Shown piece after piece: positions 36,060 through 44,720 of a stretch of DNA of 64,000 bases (its first letter is position 1; the number at the start of each line of letters is the position of its first letter). Location of the stretch: NCBI GenBank assembly GCA_902581445.1, contig CACHOG010000004.1, positions 1 through 64,000 of the forward strand. Reading direction: 5' to 3'. A program made the position numbers and the translations under genes. The DNA is from an uncultured Pelagibacteraceae bacterium. GTDB taxonomy: Bacteria > Pseudomonadota > Alphaproteobacteria > Pelagibacterales > Pelagibacteraceae. The notes beneath the pieces are model-generated. The model ran no database searches. It had not been told where the DNA came from and was given only the letters and a program-made list of their open reading frames with translations.

Positions 36060-37314
36060 AAAAATTGCATTAATTGATTGCAATTCTTTCTACGTTTCTT
36101 GTGAAAGATTATTTAACCCAAAAATAAGAAAAAAACCTGTTGTAGTTTTATCTAATAATGACGGCTGTATAATTTCAAGGTCTAATGAAGCAAAAGCTTT
36201 AGGTATTAAAATGGGTGAACCTTACTTTAAAGCAAAAGATATAATTATAAAAAATAAAGTAAATGTATTTTCATCAAATTATTCTTTATACGGTGATTTA
36301 TCGAGAAGAGTAATGAGAACTCTAAAAAGATTCAATTCCGATATAGAGGTTTATTCAATTGATGAAGCATTTATGGATTTATCAAACTTTTCTGATCAAG
36401 AGGTTGAAGAAGTTGGGAAGGAAATCAGGAATACTGTTTTACAGTGGACGGGGATACCAACAAGTATCGGTATAGCAAAAACAAAAACTTTAAGTAAAAT
36501 TGCAAATCACATTGCAAAGAAAAAACAATCTGGTGTTACAAGTTTAATTGGTATTGAAAATCTTGATCCGATATTAGAAAAAATTGAAATAAATGATGTA
36601 TGGGGAGTTGGAAGACAGTTAACTAAATTTTATCAAAAACATGGAGTTTATAACGCCAAGCAATTAAAAAATAAATCAAATACCTGGATTAAAAAATGTT
36701 CAAATGTTTTAAGTTCAAGAACAGCCATGGAGCTTAGAGGTATACCTTGTATTGATTTAGAAACAACGCAATCAAAGAGAAAAAGTTGTGTTGTGTCTCG
36801 TTCATTTGGAAAAAGAGTTGAACATTTCCAAGAATTAAAAGAAGCAGTTGCAAGTTATTGCTTAAATGCATCTGAAAAAATTAGATCAGAAAATTTAGTT
36901 GCAAAAGCGATAACAGTTTTTGTTAGAACAAGTCCTTTCCAAAGAAATTTGGGTTATTATTCGAATTCAAAAACAGTTGATTTTCCAATTGCAACAAATA
37001 ATAGTATAGAAACTGTTACAGCTGCAGTGTCAATATTAGAAGAGATATTTAAACATGGTTGCCGCTATCAAAAAGCAGGGGTGATGCTAACAGGATTATC
37101 AAATGAAAATGACAAGGAAAATTTATTCTCATCTGAAAAAGATGAAAAAATAAATAGACTAATGAGATCAATGGATAATACTAATTATCGTTATGGAAGA
37201 TCTACATTAAGTCTTGCAAGCGCAGGCGTTTATAAAAAATGGAATATGAGAAGAGAACATTCGTCTAAAATTGATACAGCTGACTTTTATTCTTTACCCA
37301 AGATAAAAGCTTAA
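36037..37314 (+). CDS. umuC: DNA polymerase V catalytic subunit (Y family)
   Basis: A 425-residue Y-family polymerase. Catalytic acids are in [17 protein letters not shown] and [11 protein letters not shown], and [20 protein letters not shown] is the UmuC-type finger motif; the little-finger and C-terminal UmuC domain follow. Length equals E. coli UmuC (422). It forms the error-prone translesion polymerase with cleaved UmuD after RecA activation. It overlaps umuD and shares its SOS-controlled promoter. Its TAA interlocks with the stop of the convergent polysaccharide-lyase-like gene. Confidence 0.95.
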   Translation: MSSTQYTKKIALIDCNSFYVSCERLFNPKIRKKPVVVLSNNDGCIISRSNEAKALGIKMGEPYFKAKDIIIKNKVNVFSSNYSLYGDLSRRVMRTLKRFNSDIEVYSIDEAFMDLSNFSDQEVEEVGKEIRNTVLQWTGIPTSIGIAKTKTLSKIANHIAKKKQSGVTSLIGIENLDPILEKIEINDVWGVGRQLTKFYQKHGVYNAKQLKNKSNTWIKKCSNVLSSRTAMELRGIPCIDLETTQSKRKSCVVSRSFGKRVEHFQELKEAVASYCLNASEKIRSENLVAKAITVFVRTSPFQRNLGYYSNSKTVDFPIATNNSIETVTAAVSILEEIFKHGCRYQKAGVMLTGLSNENDKENLFSSEKDEKINRLMRSMDNTNYRYGRSTLSLASAGVYKKWNMRREHSSKIDTADFYSLPKIKA

Positions 37315-38054
37315 AAATTTTTATTCTTTAAACTTATATTTGTATACGTGAAAGTGGTAGTACCAGTATCTCCAATACGGTACATTCCAATTTTAATATA
37401 GGGTTTATTAGGGCCATAGGGACCATCTGTTCTTTTTTTAATAATTGGAACATCTAAGTGTTGAATGATTAATTCTTCATCTAAAAAATATTTAGCTGAT
37501 ACAAATTTTTCTTTATTGTTGTACTCAATTTCTGCCCTAAATTTCTTATTCTCTCCTGGATTTAAATATGCACCATAGCTGAGTTGTTCACATTTTGGTT
37601 TAAAACAATCAGTGCTATGTTGATTTCCGACGGCCCAATATTTATTAACTTGAACCATTGATGGAGGTTTTCCAGAGGATCTTCCATCATGAATCTGAAA
37701 GAAATGTGAACGATATTGCGGTGCTCCATCAGGCTGTATATTAGCCTCAAATATAGTAAAACCTGGACTAAGTTTGTGAGTAATTTCTTGTCTACCAGAA
37801 TATTTATAACCTCCAGTTGGTTTTTTATCTGATTTACATTTTCCAATCTCACCTTTATCTAATTTAAATACTGCGCTATTAATCTTAAAAGAATTTTTAT
37901 TGTAATTTTTTTTTGGCTTTCCGTTAATAACCAATGCCTCTTTATCAGTTAATCCACAAGAAATTTTCCATTTATTTTGTGTTTTCCATTCGTCGGCATT
38001 AGCCAAGGTATAAATTGAAAAAAATACAATTATAGTTGATATGATTTTTTTCAT
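37311..38054 (-). CDS. Secreted polysaccharide-lyase-like protein (heparin lyase I-like fold)
   Basis: A 247-residue protein with a signal peptide ([20 protein letters not shown]). The body resembles the Polysacc_lyase family (heparin-lyase-I-like beta jelly roll): [13 protein letters not shown], then [18 protein letters not shown] and the closing [21 protein letters not shown]. Such proteins cut acidic or other polysaccharides, though many members are uncharacterised. A second protein with the same strand pattern follows in the same direction 13 bases upstream. The catalytic residues cannot be pinned down from sequence alone. Confidence 0.65.
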   Translation of the reverse strand: MKKIISTIIVFFSIYTLANADEWKTQNKWKISCGLTDKEALVINGKPKKNYNKNSFKINSAVFKLDKGEIGKCKSDKKPTGGYKYSGRQEITHKLSPGFTIFEANIQPDGAPQYRSHFFQIHDGRSSGKPPSMVQVNKYWAVGNQHSTDCFKPKCEQLSYGAYLNPGENKKFRAEIEYNNKEKFVSAKYFLDEELIIQHLDVPIIKKRTDGPYGPNKPYIKIGMYRIGDTGTTTFTYTNISLKNKNF

Positions 38055-38067
38055 TTTTATAAATTAC

Positions 38068-38910
38068 TTAATTGTTATTTTTAAATTTCTCTTCTTTTTT
38101 AGGTTTTCTAAGAACTATACTGTCTAAATAGATCGTTTGGTCTTGAAGACTTTCCCAGTCTGAATTCCAATAACCAATAGTTCTGTGTCTATAAATTCCA
38201 AACTTCATATAACCACCTGTGCAAGTATCTGCCAGAGTTTTAATATTTTTTAAATCTGCAATTACTTCATTATTTTTATAAATTTTAAATCGCCCAGTCT
38301 CATCTAACTTCCAAAGAACATGAAATTTAAGGTGTGTCCATTTTCCTTTTAAATCATCAATCTTACCAATTATAACTGGATCGGATGCGTATGCAGATTT
38401 ACTTACCCAAGTATAATAATTTTCACCCTTATACTTTGTATCTTGAGCCCAAAAATGACAGCAGTTATGACATCCTTTGGCTTTATTATCTGTATGCATT
38501 TGCCCAATGACAACAACTGCGCCCTTTTCTAAACTTTTATAATTTTTATCAAAGTAAACTGCATATTCATAAATATGTTCTTTATTTTTTAATCTAAGAT
38601 CTCCTAGGTGAATTTCTTGTCGACTCCTATTTCCTTTACCATCACATCCAATTTGTAATTTTGCAGATTTTCCTTTTCCACATCCAGCATCTTCTCTATT
38701 TACTGTAACCTGAATACTTGTTTTTCCATCATACACGGGAAAGCCATCGCTTTGTTTAACTTCTTTAATTCTATTTGTTTTCTTATAAGACAGTGATAAA
38801 AATTGTTCTTTATATCCCTTAATATCTTTAAATTTAGTTCTATGTTGATCTGCACTTGTCAAATTTGTAAGAAATAAAAATATTGAAACAATGAAATAAA
38901 AAAATTTCAT
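38068..38910 (-). CDS. Secreted polysaccharide-lyase-like protein (second)
   Basis: A 280-residue exported protein (signal segment FFYFIVSIFLFLTNLTSA). GNRSRQEIHLGDLR, VVVIGQMHTD, WTHLKFHVLWKLDETGRF and GGYMKFGIYRHR are the repeated elements of the heparin-lyase-like/PL20-type jelly roll. Several cysteines (GCGKGKSA, GCHNCCHFW, DTCTGG) suggest disulfides in the periplasm or outside. It is a distant relative of the gene at 37311-38054, with only the RQEI strand and the end clearly alike. Substrate unknown. Confidence 0.65.
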   Translation of the reverse strand: MKFFYFIVSIFLFLTNLTSADQHRTKFKDIKGYKEQFLSLSYKKTNRIKEVKQSDGFPVYDGKTSIQVTVNREDAGCGKGKSAKLQIGCDGKGNRSRQEIHLGDLRLKNKEHIYEYAVYFDKNYKSLEKGAVVVIGQMHTDNKAKGCHNCCHFWAQDTKYKGENYYTWVSKSAYASDPVIIGKIDDLKGKWTHLKFHVLWKLDETGRFKIYKNNEVIADLKNIKTLADTCTGGYMKFGIYRHRTIGYWNSDWESLQDQTIYLDSIVLRKPKKEEKFKNNN

Positions 38911-38913
38911 TTT

Positions 38914-39741
38914 TTATATTGGTTGATCACCTTCTATAGCAACTCTATCCATTACTCTTTCGTATCCCAATCCTCTTCCAGGAAAAAAATCTGATAAACC
39001 TTGATGTTGAGTGCTTCTATTATCCCAAATCGCAACAGCATTCTCAGTCCACTTAAATCTACATGTAAGATCTAATCTTTCTTGATGAGCATATAATTTT
39101 TTTAATATTTCATCACTTTCATTTTCGTCAAGACCTTCAATTCTTTTTGTGTACATAGAATTCACATAAAGAATTTTTTTTCCCGTTTCTGGGTGGGTTC
39201 TTACAATAGGATGGCTGTTTGAATATTCATCTATATTACCATTACCTTCCATGCCTTTATATGCTTCTACAAATGCTGCAGCACCAAGAGAGCTATGAAT
39301 AGCTTTCTTATCTTTGATTTTTTCTTTAAGTTCACTATCTAAAGTTTCATAAGCTAATTCCATATTTGAAAACATTGTATCACCACCAACAGGAGGAATT
39401 TTAATTGATCTTAAAATGATTACTTTTGTAGGCTTTGGATTATAACTTACATCTGTATGCCAATTTTCTCCCCATTGGTGTTTTTCATCAGGTTTTTTGA
39501 TTATTCTTATTATCTCTGGAAACTCTTCTCTACCTTTTACATAAACATGTTTTTCAAGAGGTCCAAAGTTTTTAGCAAAATTGATCTGCTGTTCTGCTGT
39601 AATATTTTGATTTCTAAAAAAAAGAACCTTATGTTCTAGCAATAAATCATTAATTTTTTTCCAATTTTTTTCCGAAGAATCTTTTAAATCTATACCTTTG
39701 ATTTCTGCACCTAATGCACCTGAAATAAGATTTACTTCCAT
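38914..39741 (-). CDS. TauD/TfdA-family Fe(II)/2-oxoglutarate dioxygenase
   Basis: A 275-residue non-haem iron oxygenase. The facial triad is supplied by WHTDVSY (His and Asp) and by the distal His in IWDNRSTQHQGLSDFF, and the following RGLGYERVMDRV contains the 2-oxoglutarate-binding Arg. LFFRNQNITAEQQINFAKNFG is the usual N-terminal segment. Family members release sulfite from taurine or hydroxylate other small substrates; taurine is a known SAR11 substrate, but the specificity here is not proven and no taurine transporter is adjacent. Confidence 0.85.
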   Translation of the reverse strand: MEVNLISGALGAEIKGIDLKDSSEKNWKKINDLLLEHKVLFFRNQNITAEQQINFAKNFGPLEKHVYVKGREEFPEIIRIIKKPDEKHQWGENWHTDVSYNPKPTKVIILRSIKIPPVGGDTMFSNMELAYETLDSELKEKIKDKKAIHSSLGAAAFVEAYKGMEGNGNIDEYSNSHPIVRTHPETGKKILYVNSMYTKRIEGLDENESDEILKKLYAHQERLDLTCRFKWTENAVAIWDNRSTQHQGLSDFFPGRGLGYERVMDRVAIEGDQPI

Positions 39742-39780
39742 AAATTAATTTTATCAATTTTAAAAAAATTAAGTAGTAAA

Positions 39781-41907
39781 TTATTTACCTATAACAACAA
39801 TAGTTAAATCATCACTTAATTTTTTTATTTTTGACGAGCTAGTTATCTCTTTAGTAATGTTATTAAGTTCATCATTAACATTTTTGCTAAAATTATTATT
39901 TATGACCTTTTTTGAACCTTCAATTCCAATTTCTTGATTATTTTCATCCAAACTTTCAGACAATCCATCGGTAAATGCATATAACCTGTTACTATTAAGA
40001 TTAATTTTATTAATAGAATAATTTGATTTTGTTTTTTGTATAACCACACCTAGTGGTGGTGATTTGCTTTCAAATTCCTCAAAGTTTCCACTCTTGTCTC
40101 TTATTAAAGCTGGTTGATGACCCGCATTTACCCATGATATTTCTCCTGTAGTTAAATTATAATTTCCTATAATTGAAGTTACAAACATCCCGCTTGTTTT
40201 AGTTAAATACAAGTCATTGTTCATGTGAAATGCAATTTCATCTACATCCACTTTATCCCTAGACATTATTTCAAATAATGTAGATGCTTTAGCCATAACC
40301 ATTCCTGCATGTATTCCTTTGCCGGCTACGTCTGCAATTATAAAATAGACACTGTCATTATGGGGGTAAAAACTAAAAAAATCTCCTGACACCTCTCTTG
40401 CAGCAATATTTATACCTTGTACAGGATAATTTTTTAAATTTCTTTTAGGCAAAAAGTTTTCTTGAACCTTTACTGCTAGCTTAACTTCTTTTGATATTCT
40501 TTCACGCCACTTATTTTTTTCTTCCTCACTTGTTTCTAACTTGCTCATTAATTTATTGTAATAAAGCCCAATCACACCCCCAGCAGTAAATGGATCCTGT
40601 GGTCCTCTAATTTTCAGATCACCTGATTCTGATTGTTTATCTAAAATCGAAATAAGATCATGTTCAACTGAAACTGCATTGTGCTCAGCAATATTTAATC
40701 CTAACTCTTCTTGTACAGGACTTACCCTTAGAGGATAAAATTTATTAACTAAACTCAACACTGTGTAAGATGAAACAAACGTAAATAAACCAATTGACAC
40801 AATACCGATTAATTGAATTTTGATTTGAGAAAATCTATCTAAACCGGTATCTAAAATATTTAAATCTCCAAATATACCAACCGCTAAAGTTCCCCAAATA
40901 CCAGCTGCTAAATGTACTGGAACAGCACCAACTACATCATCAATTTCAAAGTTATTTAACGTTTCATTTACTATAATTGCAATTATTGCTCCTATTATTC
41001 CAACTAAAATTGAGATAACTGATGTCATTGAATTACATCCCGCTGTGATAGCTACCAGTCCTGCTAATGGACCCAAAATAATATAAAAGGGATCGGGTTT
41101 TTTATATTTTAAGTAAGAAATAGTTAAACCGGTTAATAAACCAAACGCTGCTGCTAAAAATGTATTTATTAAAATTAATGGAACCGCTTCATCCATTGCT
41201 CCATTACTTCCTCCATTAAAACCAAACCAACCAAACCATAAAATAAGTGTGCCTAAAACTGCTAAAGGGAAACTAGATCCTGTAAATTTTCCCTTATTCG
41301 CCTCTGAATATTTACCTATTCTTGGACCTAATATAATTACAGCAGCCAAAGCAATCCATCCTCCCACAGAGTGAACTATTGTGCTGCCAGCAAAATCTAT
41401 AAATCCTAAGTCTGATAGCCAACCAGTAGATTTTACTGAGCCCGTAAGATAACTCGAAGACCATGCCCAATGACCAACAACAGGATAGATGACTCCAGTT
41501 GCTAAAACTGTCATAATTAAATATCCATTAAATTTCATTCTTTCCGCAACAGCACCAGAAATAATAGTTGCGGCAGTAGCAACAAACATTGCCTGAAAAA
41601 CAAAGTAAGTCATATATTCTGCTTTTTCTGTTTTGAAAAAAAACAAGTCGGTACCAAAAAAACCATTATAAGAAGTACCAAACATAATACCAAACCCAAA
41701 AATCCAAAAAATAACTACGGATACACCAAAGTCAGCAGCATTTTTTAGTGCAACATTAATACTGTTTTTATATCTAGATAATCCTGTTTCCATACACATA
41801 AATCCTGCTTGCATAATGAAAACTAAAATAGCGCAATCAATTACCCACAAAGTGTCAATGTTACTTGTTAATTTATCTATTACCTCTTGGGCCATGTCTT
41901 TGCTCAT
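39781..41907 (-). CDS. amt: Ammonium transporter fused to a PP2C/SpoIIE-type phosphatase
   Basis: A 708-residue two-domain protein. Residues 1-395 are a full Amt channel: FIMQAGFMCMETGLSR, the pore histidines His179 (GSTIVHSVGGW) and His332 (AVPVHLAAGIWG), and about eleven helices. A linker (400-465) with a normal Amt tail (ELGLNIAEHN) leads to residues 466-708, a SpoIIE/PP2C-like serine phosphatase with metal-site acids in VSGDFFSF (Asp509), IADVAGKGIHAG (Asp526), FTDGLSES (Asp647) and DDLTIVV (Asp700). The phosphatase would lie in the cytosol, so the protein may sense or report ammonium. Ordinary Amt proteins are about 400-450 residues. No PII gene is adjacent. Confidence 0.95.
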   Translation of the reverse strand: MSKDMAQEVIDKLTSNIDTLWVIDCAILVFIMQAGFMCMETGLSRYKNSINVALKNAADFGVSVVIFWIFGFGIMFGTSYNGFFGTDLFFFKTEKAEYMTYFVFQAMFVATAATIISGAVAERMKFNGYLIMTVLATGVIYPVVGHWAWSSSYLTGSVKSTGWLSDLGFIDFAGSTIVHSVGGWIALAAVIILGPRIGKYSEANKGKFTGSSFPLAVLGTLILWFGWFGFNGGSNGAMDEAVPLILINTFLAAAFGLLTGLTISYLKYKKPDPFYIILGPLAGLVAITAGCNSMTSVISILVGIIGAIIAIIVNETLNNFEIDDVVGAVPVHLAAGIWGTLAVGIFGDLNILDTGLDRFSQIKIQLIGIVSIGLFTFVSSYTVLSLVNKFYPLRVSPVQEELGLNIAEHNAVSVEHDLISILDKQSESGDLKIRGPQDPFTAGGVIGLYYNKLMSKLETSEEEKNKWRERISKEVKLAVKVQENFLPKRNLKNYPVQGINIAAREVSGDFFSFYPHNDSVYFIIADVAGKGIHAGMVMAKASTLFEIMSRDKVDVDEIAFHMNNDLYLTKTSGMFVTSIIGNYNLTTGEISWVNAGHQPALIRDKSGNFEEFESKSPPLGVVIQKTKSNYSINKINLNSNRLYAFTDGLSESLDENNQEIGIEGSKKVINNNFSKNVNDELNNITKEITSSSKIKKLSDDLTIVVIGK

Positions 41908-41911
41908 AATA

Positions 41912-42778
41912 TTATAATTTTTGAATATTTAAAATATTTTCTGATGAGTTTTCAATCTGATTCAAATTTTCTCTTTTAGAAATAACAAATGTACTAATTA
42001 AGAATATTACTACTAAAATAACTGGTATTATCATTATAAATGATATTTTTTGATGTATTAGAAAAAAATATACCAAAATAAATAAAATTGATCTTATTAA
42101 AACATTGAATTTAAATACACCAATTATTGCTAATGAATGCCTTATCAGATTTACAAAACTCATCTTTGAAGGACCAAAATATCTTTTTCCACGTTCTGAT
42201 GAAATGACAGCTCTATCATAACAATTTTTTGCTAATGACCCTGAGAAACTGCCCCAAGTTGCTTTATCGGTTAACATTTTTTTAATGGTTGATTTTGTTA
42301 AGCATGTATAGTTTCCAAATTTAATAGATTGGCCTGTAAAGGTATAAGTTAAAATTTTATGAAATGAATAACACAGTTTAAATAAAATACTTTCTGATCT
42401 TTTAACTCTTTCTCCTACTATTGTTTTATTTGGATGATAATTAAAGTTCTCAATAAATAATTTAATTTCTTCAGGTCTATCCTCACCATCTCCATCCATT
42501 GGAATTACATAATCAAACTCCTCATTTTTAATAATATGATTTAGACCTGTCGCAATACATCTTGCATGGCCTACATTTTGTTTAAGATTTAAAATTTGAA
42601 CTGAATTTAAATTCGAAAATTTTGAGAGGTTTTCTGTAATTTTTTCTGTAGATGCATCGTTTACTAAAATTATTGAAAAAGTATGATCTATTACACTTAC
42701 TTCATTATTAATATTTTCTAATAGTTTGGTTGCAGATTGCCAATCGTTATAAATCGGTATCAATATTATTATTTTCAT
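41912..42778 (-). CDS. Family 2 glycosyltransferase
   Basis: A 288-residue GT2 enzyme. The N-terminus IIILIPIYNDWQSATKLLENI and the acceptor motif VIPMDGDGEDRPEEIKLF (DGDGED in place of DxD) are typical of dolichol-phosphate-mannose-synthase-like transferases. Two C-terminal hydrophobic segments indicate membrane attachment. Together with the following GT39-like protein (42903-44243) it forms a classic pair: GT2 charges a polyprenyl phosphate with sugar and GT39 uses it. A 41-codon membrane peptide sits between the two genes. It ends four bases before amt. Confidence 0.88.
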   Translation of the reverse strand: MKIIILIPIYNDWQSATKLLENINNEVSVIDHTFSIILVNDASTEKITENLSKFSNLNSVQILNLKQNVGHARCIATGLNHIIKNEEFDYVIPMDGDGEDRPEEIKLFIENFNYHPNKTIVGERVKRSESILFKLCYSFHKILTYTFTGQSIKFGNYTCLTKSTIKKMLTDKATWGSFSGSLAKNCYDRAVISSERGKRYFGPSKMSFVNLIRHSLAIIGVFKFNVLIRSILFILVYFFLIHQKISFIMIIPVILVVIFLISTFVISKRENLNQIENSSENILNIQKL

Positions 42779-42780
42779 TT

Positions 42781-42906
42781 TTAGTTTAGAGAATTTAGAA
42801 ATCTAAATAATGAAGCAAATATTCCATGTCCTGAAAGTTCAATCATTGCAATAATTGCAATAATAAAAATTACTTTTTTAAATTTTGTATTTAAAAACTC
42901 ATTCAT
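42781..42906 (-). CDS. 41-residue single-span membrane peptide
   Basis: A short ORF on the minus strand: ATG at 42906-42904 overlaps the TGA of the upstream glycosyltransferase as ATGA, and its TAA (42783-42781) lies two bases before the next start. It encodes MNEFLNTKFKK, a hydrophobic stretch VIFIIAIIAMIELSGHGIFA and a short tail SLFRFLNSLN. The tight packing on both sides and the membrane-span composition argue for a real gene. No family recognised; a small subunit of a glycosyltransferase complex is a guess. Confidence 0.7.
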   Translation of the reverse strand: MNEFLNTKFKKVIFIIAIIAMIELSGHGIFASLFRFLNSLN

Positions 42907-44243
42907 TTATTTCCCACACAAATTTCATCTATACAAATAAACTTATTATAAGTTTCTAACTTATTTTTATCTACGTTACCATCCCAAACCGGTCTTGATT
43001 TTAAATGATAAGATAAATTTCCAGCATTCCATTCATTACCTAAAACAACGTTAATTGGATCTTCAAATTCCTTATTCCATTTCGCTTCAACTTTATTGGC
43101 GATCTCTTTGCCAGGGTAATCTGTTCTTTTGTCTGCTTTTGTAATTGAAATATATGCATAAGTAACTGGAGATAATAAAAACAGGAAAACAAAAGCAACA
43201 AAAAACTTTTTAAAATTGATTTTAGATATTTCTTTTTGAAAAAGATAAATTATCAGAGTACCAAAAAACAAATAAAACGGTGTCATCCACATAGTTCTTA
43301 TCTTCGAGCCTGTAATCATTGAGGTTAAAAGTATTAAAAAGATAGGAAGAATATTAATCGAAATTAAAAACAATAAGTTTTTGTCTTTAAAGTTTAATTT
43401 ATATTTAATTTTTTTTATTAGTAGCGCTGCCAAGAAAATAAACGGTAAAACAATTCCAATTTGCTTGAGTATAAATATTATTGGGTATCTCAAATGATCA
43501 ATAAAATTTGAAGTCTCTAAACCAGATCTAGCAAACCCATAAGTGATAGTAATTAAATCGTTTTTAAATAACCATATTAAATGTGGAATTAATAGGACCA
43601 AAAAAACTTCAATTGATAAAATATAATTAAAATTAAAGTTTCTCTCCCTTTTTATAAAAATCAAATAAAAAAAAAGCAGATCAATTGAAATTAATAAATA
43701 AATAAACAAATACTTAGATAAAAATCCTCCAGCAGCAAATAACCCAACTAGTGCACAATCTTTAAAAGTCGGCACTTTTTGATTAAAAACTTTCCATGAA
43801 AAATAAACAGTTAGTGTCCAAAAAGGAATTTGACAAACATTTACGTTAAATTCTGGAGTTGTAAAATTGTAAAAATATATTCCCTCTAATAAAAATACAG
43901 AAAATAATGCTAAAATTTCGTTTTTTAAAATTTCTTTACTAAATTTAAATACAATAAAAAAAGAAAAAACTATAAATAATTGACTAAGAAAATAATAAGC
44001 CCAGTCATTTGACCCGAAAATATTATAAAAAATCTCAACTATGAAAGCGCTCATAGGAGGGTGCTTGTTAAATCCCCAATCTAAATTACTTCCCCATGCA
44101 AGAGCTTCAATTGTGTCTAGCGGTAGATTGTTATTGGTCAGGGATGGAATCAGCGTCCATAAAATTAAATGACTTGCTAAAAAAAAGTAAAAAATATTTT
44201 TTATTTGTTTTTTATAAAGCATCATTTGCATGAATTTACACAA
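42903..44243 (-). CDS. GT39/ArnT-like polyprenyl-phosphate-sugar glycosyltransferase
   Basis: A 446-residue multi-span protein of the dolichyl-phosphate-mannose/ArnT (GT39/GT83) type. The catalytic acidic motif is in LDTIEALAWGSNLDWGFNKHPP near residue 45, followed by about ten hydrophobic helices and a soluble C-terminal domain (KWNKEFEDPINVVLGNEWNAG). Members attach a sugar from a lipid carrier to lipid A, proteins or other envelope acceptors. It is first in the run GT39-peptide-GT2-amt. ATG at 44222 is a possible alternative start; 44243 gives extra Met-rich residues. Confidence 0.85.
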   Translation of the reverse strand: MCKFMQMMLYKKQIKNIFYFFLASHLILWTLIPSLTNNNLPLDTIEALAWGSNLDWGFNKHPPMSAFIVEIFYNIFGSNDWAYYFLSQLFIVFSFFIVFKFSKEILKNEILALFSVFLLEGIYFYNFTTPEFNVNVCQIPFWTLTVYFSWKVFNQKVPTFKDCALVGLFAAGGFLSKYLFIYLLISIDLLFFYLIFIKRERNFNFNYILSIEVFLVLLIPHLIWLFKNDLITITYGFARSGLETSNFIDHLRYPIIFILKQIGIVLPFIFLAALLIKKIKYKLNFKDKNLLFLISINILPIFLILLTSMITGSKIRTMWMTPFYLFFGTLIIYLFQKEISKINFKKFFVAFVFLFLLSPVTYAYISITKADKRTDYPGKEIANKVEAKWNKEFEDPINVVLGNEWNAGNLSYHLKSRPVWDGNVDKNKLETYNKFICIDEICVGNK

Positions 44244-44254
44244 TTAAAGCAAGC

Positions 44255-44289
44255 TTGACACTACCTATTTGCTGAATATACTGCCAGCG
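44255..44289 (+). promoter_or_regulatory. Strong sigma-70-type promoter of dksA
   Basis: TTGACA (44255-44260) and TATACT (44277-44282) are separated by 16 bases and are the best-matching promoter pair noticed in this window. Transcription would start near 44289, giving a leader of about 15 bases in which AGCG and CGCT could pair around the bases before the ATG (44304). Confidence 0.8.
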
Positions 44290-44303
44290 CTTAAAACGCT
44301 AAC

Positions 44304-44720
44304 ATGGTCAAGATATCAAAAAACTATATTCCAAAAGAATCAGAGAAATATATGTGTGAAAAACACAAGCTATTTTTTAAAAATAAACTCACTGATTGGA
44401 AAAAAGATTTAGTAAGAGCCAATAATGAAGCTCTCTACAATAGTTCTCTTGATGATAATAGTACATCTGCCGATATAGTCGATCAAGCAAGTTCTTATAC
44501 TGAAAAAAATGTAGAGATGAGAGCAATCAATAGACAAATCAAATTAATTTCAAAAATAGATTCGGCACTAAGAAAAATAAAAGATGGGACGTATGGTTTC
44601 TGTGAGGAAACTGCAGAACCAATCGGTTTAAAAAGATTAATGGCAAGGCCAATTGCTACACTTTGTATTGCTGCCCAAGAAAAACATGAAAAAGATGAGA
44701 AAGTTTACGCTGACGATTAA
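44304..44720 (+). CDS. dksA: DksA-family RNA polymerase-binding protein with two-cysteine (zinc-independent type) finger
   Basis: A 138-residue secondary-channel regulator of RNA polymerase acting with ppGpp on rRNA and amino-acid promoters. The coiled-coil tip keeps Asp57, Asp60 and Ala62 (SADIVDQAS), matching the DxxDxA of E. coli DksA. The C-terminal finger has Cys100-x2-Thr103 and Cys121-x2-Ala124 instead of four cysteines, the pattern of the zinc-independent Pseudomonas DksA2. A strong promoter precedes the gene, and its stop interlocks with that of the convergent GST gene. Confidence 0.92.
   Translation: MVKISKNYIPKESEKYMCEKHKLFFKNKLTDWKKDLVRANNEALYNSSLDDNSTSADIVDQASSYTEKNVEMRAINRQIKLISKIDSALRKIKDGTYGFCEETAEPIGLKRLMARPIATLCIAAQEKHEKDEKVYADD

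Noticed and set aside
37562..37852. 96-codon minus-strand frame within the polysaccharide-lyase-like gene
   Set aside because: Same strand, different frame and wholly contained; the covering frame has a signal peptide and family motifs, while this one has neither.
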